Shown here one piece after another: positions 15,141 through 20,177 of a stretch of DNA of 20,177 nucleotides. A program made the position numbers and the translations under genes. The DNA lies in contig CAJULR010000038.1 of assembly GCA_910587375.1 (NCBI GenBank), forward strand, positions 1-20,177, written 5' to 3'. This DNA is from Candidatus Gastranaerophilales bacterium (GTDB lineage: Bacteria; Cyanobacteriota; Vampirovibrionia; Gastranaerophilales; Gastranaerophilaceae). How positions within the stretch are numbered: position 1 is the stretch's first letter; each line of letters opens with the position of its first letter. The notes under the pieces were generated by a model that did no database searches, was not told the DNA's origin, and saw nothing but the letters and a program-made list of their open reading frames with translations.

Positions 15141-18100
15141 ATGAAAATTAATCATGTTCAAAATCAGGCTTATTTCAGTGCGCCCGCAAGAAACAGGGTG
15201 TCAGGCAATTCTTTAACAAGCGTGGCTGCAGGCTCAAATGCGGCTTCGCAAAATGATGTTGTAAATTCGCTTATCAAAACTGTTAAGCCGTATTCAGTTA
15301 TCTCTTTTGGTAATTCTCCAGCAAAAGAAATGTCGCATGTTGTGTGCACTCTTGCAGAGCTTGCCGGCTATGACAAAGTTGGCGGTGTTTCCGTTGTAGG
15401 ACATGATTTGCGCGGCCTTGGCACATGGATTGAGGAACTTAAAAAAAGTTGTGAAGATATAAAGACCACTTTTGGTACAAAAACGCCTGAAATTGATATT
15501 GTTCTTCCATATTACAATGGTTTAATCGGTGATGATGGTTCTGTTTCTGTACGAACACTAAATGATGGTACGCCAATTTGGGTGAACAGTGTAAATTCAA
15601 AAAAATACGCTTATGACCCCAAGGGCCTTGCTGCAGACAAGAAAGCCTTCAGGCCGCTTGAAAAAGTTGTTTCAACATCTATGGAATGGGGTGCGCAAAA
15701 AGATTCTCCTGTAGAACTTTTCAGAGTTCTGGATGATGTTTCTCCAAAAGGCGGGCCAAAAGTTAATGTTTATATGCTCTTTACTGAACTTACAGCGCGT
15801 ATGCCAAAGCCTTATTCAGACGGCTCTTATTCAAGCGAACCAAAGGCAGCACTTGCGCAGAAAATGCTCGCTTCTGAAGAGTTTCGCGCAATGAGCCCTG
15901 AAAAAAGGATTGCGGCACTTACTCAATCACAATCCAGCCAGCTTCCTTATCATATGTTTTCAAAAGGTGTAGTTGAGGCGCTTGAAGCTTCCGGCAACAA
16001 TGCTGCAACTATTCTAAATGCTGACTCTCAAACTGCGCTTATCCCTGAATTTATAGCATTAAAGAACAGCCCATTCTATCAGGGTGTAAAGTCTAACCTT
16101 ACTTTACATAACACCGGCACTGTATATTGCGGTGAATGCTCTGCAAGAGATATCTTTTTTGAAATGGCCACCGAAGAGCAACGAAATAAAGTTTTAAGGA
16201 GCCAGGAATACAATTTTGCCAAGGCAATCGGCAGAGAAGAAGATTATTTCAAACGTTTTATCACAGGCTATATTGATGATAACGGTAATGTTAACCCGAA
16301 TATGGCGGCCTTGCGTCATGTTCAAAATGGTCATGGTTATATAAACACGGTTTCACAAGAATATGCAAAATCCATGGCAGCCAACCCCGCTGTTACTCCG
16401 CTTCATAATCTTTGGAAAGAACTTTATGAAGAAGGCAAAGTTGGCGGTATTATAAACGGTTTTGAGGATTCCAATGTTACCGGGTTTAAACAGCTTGGCC
16501 TTGGCGGTTATACGAGAAGAATTTTTGCAAACCCAAGCGGCATTGAGGGCCTTGATTATGGCGTGAGCCTTCAACCGTATATTTCCTTTAACCTTAACGA
16601 TATGAAGGCGGCCATTGACCCTCCGGTTGTGCCTATGGAAATTAAAGAAGGAACTTCATTTGCTGATATCAAATCCCATATTACAGATTTATTTGGCAAG
16701 GGCGAACTGGGAAAGGCAATTTTCCATCTTGAAGATGGTGCTAACCCGGAAGAAGTTAAAGTTATAGACTTTTTCTCCCAAGAAGAGCTTGATAAGCTTG
16801 ACGGCAGAAAAATTTTAGGCGTCGAACTTCAAGATAGAGCTATTTTGCGGGTGTCTGACGCCGAAAGAGATTTAATTAAAAATGCAACAGAACCTACGCT
16901 TGAAACGGTGAAAATTGCGAAAAAACACAATAAAGTAAGCTTTTTGAGAAGATTTACTGAAGATTTTGCAGGAATTTTTGGCGAAAGTGAAAGTAAGCTG
17001 GCTGAAACCGGTTTACCTGGCAGAAACTGTTCTATTATAGGTTCAATCGACAAAAGTATTGTTGAAAGCATTGATAAAGGCGCTGATGTACCATTATTTG
17101 TTTCTTGGGGAAGAGGGGACTTCCAAAAGGGTCACCCGATTGCTCTTGAAGCATTTATGAAATTTGCAAAGACAAAAGAAGGTGAAAACGCTCTCCTTGT
17201 AATGGGTGGCGACCTTCCAAAAGGCGGCAATGAAACGAAAAAAATCCTTGAATTAATGGAAAAAGTTGGTGCTGACCCTGCACTAAAAGGCCGTATCGCC
17301 TTTATTGACGGTTTTGCGCCCGGGTATGCGATGTCTAGCGCGGCAGATTTTGCGCTTTTCTCTTCAAGGTTTGAACCTTGCGGTTTAACGCCGCCTGAAG
17401 CACAAAAATATTTCTGCACGCCTGTTGTTATGAACACTCAAGGCCTGGCGCAGCAAATTGTTGACCCAAGAACTGCACCAGAAGGCGCTTTGATTAACGG
17501 CTATAAGACAACAAATGAATTCTATATGCCGAAAGAAAAAATTCAAAATGTAATTGACATATTTGTAAAGAGAACAAAGCCGTTTGATGACGCTGCTAGG
17601 GCGCAATTGAAGGCAGATTTTCCTCGCTCTTATGAAGATGTAGCGCGTTTTGAAGCGTTTGGGGAACGTTTTAGGGCTCTCCTTGCAAAGGCAAAAGACA
17701 CTGCATATGGTATCGTTTCAGAGGCAGAGCTTGATAAGAGGGCTTTAGATAACCTTATGAGTATGCCTGAGTATGCGGATTTGGTTCAAGGCCTTAAAGA
17801 AGGTATTACAATTGATGAATTTGTTGCAGCTATGAAACAGGGTGTAACAGATTCTAAAGATCCTTCAATAGCGGAAACTTTATTTAAAAATCATCTTACT
17901 TTGGATACAACCTGGCTTGGCAATGCTGAACTTAACGGTGTTGATTTAAAAACCGGAAGAACGATGTCCAGCGCAGAACTCTATGTTAGACGTCTTATTA
18001 TGCGCGACGAACCGCTTGCTTCTTTGAAACCGATTTTCCAATTTAGCGATGATTTAGTTGATGCACATTTTGATTTTGGTGATTTATACGTTCCGGGCGG

Positions 18101-18662
18101 CGAAGTTAAAGAAGCTGTGGCAGCTTCTGTGGACACTGGTGCTATTGATACTTTATTGGCTGATGTCAGAGCATTGAGGGGCCAGGTTGACGAATTAAGC
18201 AGCCTGAGCGGCAATATTAAAGAAGGCGTAAGAGAACTGAGCGGTTTAAGCGGTACAATCAAAGATGGTGTCGATGATTTAAGCGATGTAATAAAAGATA
18301 GTGCAAATGTTCTGCAAGCTGGCGCAAGACAGGCTTCAGCGGCTTCTCCAAGTTTTGGAAAAGGCCTTGTGGAACATCTTACAGGCGCCATATCAGATAA
18401 GAAAGTGCTTGCTGCCGTAGGTGCTTTAGCTGCGGTAGGTGCGGTTGCAGCTTTTGCAGTGAATAAAGTTAAGGCTAAAAAAGATGATACAAAGCTGAAT
18501 GCGCCTCAAACTGCGACCAGACCTATGAATACAACCCAGGCAGCAGTTCCGGCGCAGCCTCAAATTCAGACACAGCCCGCATTTTCTGTATATCAGCCTG
18601 TAACACCTGTTGCTTTAACGCCTGATAACAAGTTTGCAAACAGCTTTCAAAGGATGGCATAA
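15141..18662 (+). CDS. GT5 glycogen/starch synthase-like protein with coiled-coil and membrane-anchor tail (1173 residues)
   Basis: Glycogen synthases extend alpha-1,4-glucan from ADP- or UDP-glucose. GT5 hallmarks are present in order: KVGG (79-82), LTLHNTG (HN 323-324), NTVSQEYA, GIINGFEDS, VSWGRGDFQKG (QKG 662-664) and SSRFEPCGLTPPEAQ (742-749 for SRFEPCGL). The protein is more than twice the usual length of about 480. KVGG-to-HN and HN-to-QKG distances are about 100 and 195 residues longer than in E. coli GlgA. About 330 extra residues follow the catalytic core. The tail has a tandem 14-residue repeat SxLSGxIKxGVxxL (1020-1047) in a probable coiled coil, a hydrophobic helix (1089-1108), a lysine-rich stop and a proline/glutamine-rich end. 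I chose ATG 15141 (MKINHV) over ATG 15093, which has no ribosome site. An SFGN motif is at 55-58. Activity and membrane attachment are inferred. Confidence 0.8.
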   Translation: MKINHVQNQAYFSAPARNRVSGNSLTSVAAGSNAASQNDVVNSLIKTVKPYSVISFGNSPAKEMSHVVCTLAELAGYDKVGGVSVVGHDLRGLGTWIEELKKSCEDIKTTFGTKTPEIDIVLPYYNGLIGDDGSVSVRTLNDGTPIWVNSVNSKKYAYDPKGLAADKKAFRPLEKVVSTSMEWGAQKDSPVELFRVLDDVSPKGGPKVNVYMLFTELTARMPKPYSDGSYSSEPKAALAQKMLASEEFRAMSPEKRIAALTQSQSSQLPYHMFSKGVVEALEASGNNAATILNADSQTALIPEFIALKNSPFYQGVKSNLTLHNTGTVYCGECSARDIFFEMATEEQRNKVLRSQEYNFAKAIGREEDYFKRFITGYIDDNGNVNPNMAALRHVQNGHGYINTVSQEYAKSMAANPAVTPLHNLWKELYEEGKVGGIINGFEDSNVTGFKQLGLGGYTRRIFANPSGIEGLDYGVSLQPYISFNLNDMKAAIDPPVVPMEIKEGTSFADIKSHITDLFGKGELGKAIFHLEDGANPEEVKVIDFFSQEELDKLDGRKILGVELQDRAILRVSDAERDLIKNATEPTLETVKIAKKHNKVSFLRRFTEDFAGIFGESESKLAETGLPGRNCSIIGSIDKSIVESIDKGADVPLFVSWGRGDFQKGHPIALEAFMKFAKTKEGENALLVMGGDLPKGGNETKKILELMEKVGADPALKGRIAFIDGFAPGYAMSSAADFALFSSRFEPCGLTPPEAQKYFCTPVVMNTQGLAQQIVDPRTAPEGALINGYKTTNEFYMPKEKIQNVIDIFVKRTKPFDDAARAQLKADFPRSYEDVARFEAFGERFRALLAKAKDTAYGIVSEAELDKRALDNLMSMPEYADLVQGLKEGITIDEFVAAMKQGVTDSKDPSIAETLFKNHLTLDTTWLGNAELNGVDLKTGRTMSSAELYVRRLIMRDEPLASLKPIFQFSDDLVDAHFDFGDLYVPGGEVKEAVAASVDTGAIDTLLADVRALRGQVDELSSLSGNIKEGVRELSGLSGTIKDGVDDLSDVIKDSANVLQAGARQASAASPSFGKGLVEHLTGAISDKKVLAAVGALAAVGAVAAFAVNKVKAKKDDTKLNAPQTATRPMNTTQAAVPAQPQIQTQPAFSVYQPVTPVALTPDNKFANSFQRMA

Positions 18663-18675
18663 GGGCTGAAAAATG

Positions 18676-18706
18676 CCTAAAAGGCTCTGTGTAGGCCAGT
18701 TTTAGG
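18676..18706 (+). terminator. Candidate terminator hairpin after the glycogen-synthase-like gene
   Basis: CCTAAAA (18676-18682) pairs perfectly with TTTTAGG (18700-18706), with an inner GGC/GCC. A five-T run at 18718-18722 follows after 11 bases, too far for a textbook intrinsic terminator. It starts 14 bases after the stop codon. Confidence 0.4.
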
Positions 18707-18749
18707 AATATACTTAGTTTTTCTTGTAAAAGAATTGCAAATAATACGG

Positions 18750-18797
18750 TTTAAGCGGCTCCAGAAGCTATTTTTCAAGCTTTTAGGGCCGCTTTAA
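18750..18797. repeat. Strong 20-bp imperfect hairpin
   Basis: The arm TTTAAGCGGCTCCAGAAGCT (18750-18769) pairs with 18778-18797 at 18 of 20 positions, counting two G-U pairs, around an eight-base loop. AAGCGGC/GCCGCTT is its perfect core. No T-run follows. Like the hairpin after the flavodiiron gene, it combines a GC-rich core with AAGCT-type pairing near the loop. Confidence 0.55.
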
Positions 18798-18910
18798 TCA
18801 GTAAAATTTGTACAAACAACTTTTCGGGTGCTGATTGTAACCGCTTTTTCGCCCATATAAGCCTATATTGTGTCCAAGTGCAAAAGCTTAAAAAGTGCGA
18901 AAAAAGTTCA

Positions 18911-18936
18911 TTGCGGCCATTGTAAATTTGCCGCAA
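18911..18936. terminator. Candidate bidirectional terminator hairpin
   Basis: TTGCGGC (18911-18917) and GCCGCAA (18930-18936) form a perfect 7-bp stem. On the plus strand it is followed by ATG then TTTT. On the minus strand it is followed within about five bases by a six-T run. It could end minus-strand transcription from the response regulator, though it is about 280 bases past that gene. Confidence 0.35.
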
Positions 18937-18988
18937 ATGTTTTGTAACCTTAGTAAATATTATATGTGTTTTTGATTTTTTAGCAAAG

Positions 18989-19010
18989 AAATTTAAAAAA
19001 GTTTAAATTT
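18989..19010. terminator. AT-only hairpin followed by T-run
   Basis: AAATTTAAA and TTTAAATTT pair perfectly across a four-base AAAG loop, followed by three more T bases on the plus strand. The stem is AT-only and so weak; a terminator role is tentative. Confidence 0.3.
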
Positions 19011-19058
19011 TTTAGAGGAAATTTTTTGTCAAATTTTAATCCATTTTTTTATGAACTA

Positions 19059-19157
19059 TTTGATATTATCAATATAATACGAATAGATATATAATGATAA
19101 CATTCAACTGGGGAAACTATAATTATCGATATATATCTAAACGAAATATAATGATAA
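19059..19157. repeat. Cluster of AT-rich direct and inverted repeats
   Basis: The palindrome TTGATA-T-TATCAA (19060-19072) is followed by ATATAATGATAA at 19089-19100, repeated exactly at 19146-19157, 57 bases on. Both copies are preceded by ACGAA. Between them TTATCGATATATATCT (19123-19138) is an inverted copy (14 of 16) of 19085-19100. Such clustering suggests protein-binding sites or a structured RNA; base composition explains part of it. Confidence 0.45.
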
Positions 19158-19218
19158 TAAATTAAAATATTTCGTGCAAAAGTTGCAAAATTTTGGCAAT
19201 GTTTTGAATATTATTAAA

Positions 19219-19947
19219 CTACACTAACCCCTCTTTTATAGCTTTAACCGCGGCTTGCGTTCTATCATCCACAACAAGCTTTTGAATTATATTGCAAACG
19301 TGCGCTTTGGATGTATGTTCGCTTATATTTAATATTTTGGCGATTTCAAGGTTTGATTTTCCATCCACGACAAGCTTTAAGACTTCATATTCTCTTTCTG
19401 TCAAATTTGAGTGCTGTGCCTTAAAACTGGCTCTGGAGGTTGTTTTTTGGGGAATTACCCCATTTGTATTTGCGCTTCTTAACACTGAAACTGCTTTTGG
19501 GTCAATCCACATGGCTCCTTCGCTTATTGTGCGCACAATCATAACAAGAGTTTCGCTGTTTATATCCTTTAAAACATAAGCATTCACGCCGGCTTTTAGT
19601 GATTCTGTTACGTCTGAGTCTTTTATATGCGAGGTTAAAATAACAATTTTCGTATTTGTGTTCTCGCCTGCCACCCTTTTTACGACATCTATTCCCGAAA
19701 TATCCCCTAAAACTAAATCCAAAATGGCAACATCCGGGTGTTGGGCTTTAATTTTTTCCACAGCGTCTTTGCCGTTTTCCGCTTCTGAAACCACGGCCAT
19801 ATCTTCATGCTTTGTAAAAAGACTTTTAAGGCCCACTCTTATTAATTTGTGGTCATCGGCAAGTAATATTCTTATTTTTTTCTTTGTTTCGTTTTTATCT
19901 ATTTGTTTTAAATTTTCTTGAGTTTTATCTTGAATGCTGTTGTACAT
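19219..19947 (-). CDS. NarL/FixJ-family two-component response regulator
   Basis: This is a DNA-binding response regulator of 242 residues. The receiver domain (about 24-140) has the acidic pair D31-D32 in LLADDHKL, the phospho-acceptor D77 in VAILDLVL, T105 in VILTSH and K127 in YVLKDI, so it is fully phosphorylatable. A linker of about 30 residues leads to a LuxR-type helix-turn-helix (about 181-242), with LTEREYEVLKLV, GKSNLEIAKILNISEHT and KAHVCNIIQKL. An extra hydrophilic N-terminal stretch of about 24 residues precedes the receiver. The start at 19947 has AGGAGA six bases upstream. No sensor kinase is in the window, so the partner is unknown; an orphan or distant kinase is likely. A 20-bp palindrome 130 bases upstream is a candidate binding site. 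Confidence 0.93.
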   Translation of the reverse strand: MYNSIQDKTQENLKQIDKNETKKKIRILLADDHKLIRVGLKSLFTKHEDMAVVSEAENGKDAVEKIKAQHPDVAILDLVLGDISGIDVVKRVAGENTNTKIVILTSHIKDSDVTESLKAGVNAYVLKDINSETLVMIVRTISEGAMWIDPKAVSVLRSANTNGVIPQKTTSRASFKAQHSNLTEREYEVLKLVVDGKSNLEIAKILNISEHTSKAHVCNIIQKLVVDDRTQAAVKAIKEGLV

Positions 19948-20075
19948 AATAGTTCTCCTAAAAACACAGTTATTTTATGAAACAGACATTAAAAGTTCAT
20001 TCCACATTGGCATTTAAGAGGATATATTATTTTCTTCCTTACTATTTATATATTTTGTATATTTATTGTTGATTT

Positions 20076-20095
20076 TACATAATATATATTATGTA
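20076..20095. promoter_or_regulatory. 20-bp perfect palindrome upstream of the response regulator gene
   Basis: TACATAATATATATTATGTA reads the same on both strands and overlaps a second palindrome, ATGTATACAT (20091-20100). It lies about 130 bases before the regulator start. LuxR-type regulators bind as dimers to such sites, so autoregulation is possible; that is inference. Confidence 0.45.
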
Positions 20096-20125
20096 TACAT
20101 AGCGAAACGATTTAAAATAAGCCTA

Positions 20126-20170
20126 AAAACCGTATAAAACCGTAAAATATTAGAATACACTCCAACCGTG
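20126..20170. repeat. Direct repeats AAAACCGTA near the right edge
   Basis: AAAACCGTA occurs at 20126-20134 and again at 20136-20144, exactly ten bases on. A related AACCGTG is at 20164-20170. One-helical-turn spacing is typical of tandem regulator binding sites. The region continues beyond the window edge. Confidence 0.4.
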
Positions 20171-20177
20171 AAAAATC

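Larger units (their letters stand above)
18663..19218. other. 556-base non-coding region between convergent genes, rich in hairpins and repeats
   Basis: Unusually long for the space between two convergent genes. No credible gene is seen. It contains four hairpins (18676-18706, 18750-18797, 18911-18936, 18989-19010), a TTGATA-T-TATCAA palindrome (19060-19072), a direct repeat ATATAATGATAA (19089-19100 and 19146-19157), and an inverted repeat (19085-19100 with 19123-19138). It may hold terminators for both genes plus an untyped non-coding RNA or regulatory region. Confidence 0.6.

Noticed and set aside
18805..18880. A possible small SRP RNA-like segment around GGGTGCTGATTG
   Set aside because: The conserved SRP loop motifs are absent; only a short partial match.
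19094..19165. A 23-codon plus-strand frame (MITFNWGNYNYRYISK...)
   Set aside because: No ribosome binding site, extreme AT content, and most of it is made by the repeat cluster. Chance is the simpler explanation.
1..20177. CRISPR arrays, insertion sequences, prophage genes
   Set aside because: No regularly spaced repeats, transposase or integrase motifs, or phage structural genes are seen on either strand.

Overview
The window is AT-rich chromosomal DNA with dense housekeeping genes and several lineage-specific genes. There is no phage, transposon, rRNA or CRISPR signal. The gene content suggests a fermentative anaerobe with a two-membrane envelope. It has a radical-SAM HydG for [FeFe]-hydrogenase maturation, an oxygen-reducing flavodiiron protein, an AsmA-like envelope protein (partial), a glycogen-synthase-like protein and a complete tryptophan operon. 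Two otherwise unrelated proteins begin M(K/R)IN-x-(I/V) and carry an SFG(K/N) motif 40-60 residues in. From memory this style is common in gut Melainabacteria (Vampirovibrionia, order Gastranaerophilales). That placement is an inference and not proven by the window.

Left part (1-3886): the 5' part of a minus-strand AsmA-like gene runs off the left edge. It diverges from two unrecognised plus-strand genes, one for a 312-residue soluble protein and one for a 700-residue protein with several possible membrane helices and a CX3CX3C cluster. Next comes hydG (3982-5400), with no other hydrogenase gene beside it.

Centre (5498-12182): a complete seven-gene trp operon on the minus strand in the order trpE-G-D-C-F-B-A. 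Most genes overlap by a few bases or abut, and the operon covers the whole path from chorismate to tryptophan. Its promoter lies back to back with that of a plus-strand tRNA-Thr(CGT) gene, and the core promoter elements overlap.

Right part (12183-20177): an unrecognised protein with an internal duplication, a class A flavodiiron protein, and a very large GT5 glycogen-synthase-like protein with a coiled-coil and membrane-anchor tail. After a 556-base non-coding region rich in hairpins and repeats comes a minus-strand NarL/FixJ response regulator, with a 20-bp perfect palindrome upstream.

The most interesting signals are: the membrane-tailed glycogen synthase; TTTTGTTAA/TTAACAAAA inverted repeats resembling the clostridial Rex operator upstream of that gene and of the unknown gene at 12333; the hairpin and repeat structures around 14863-14928 and 18676-19157; and the shared N-terminal motif.
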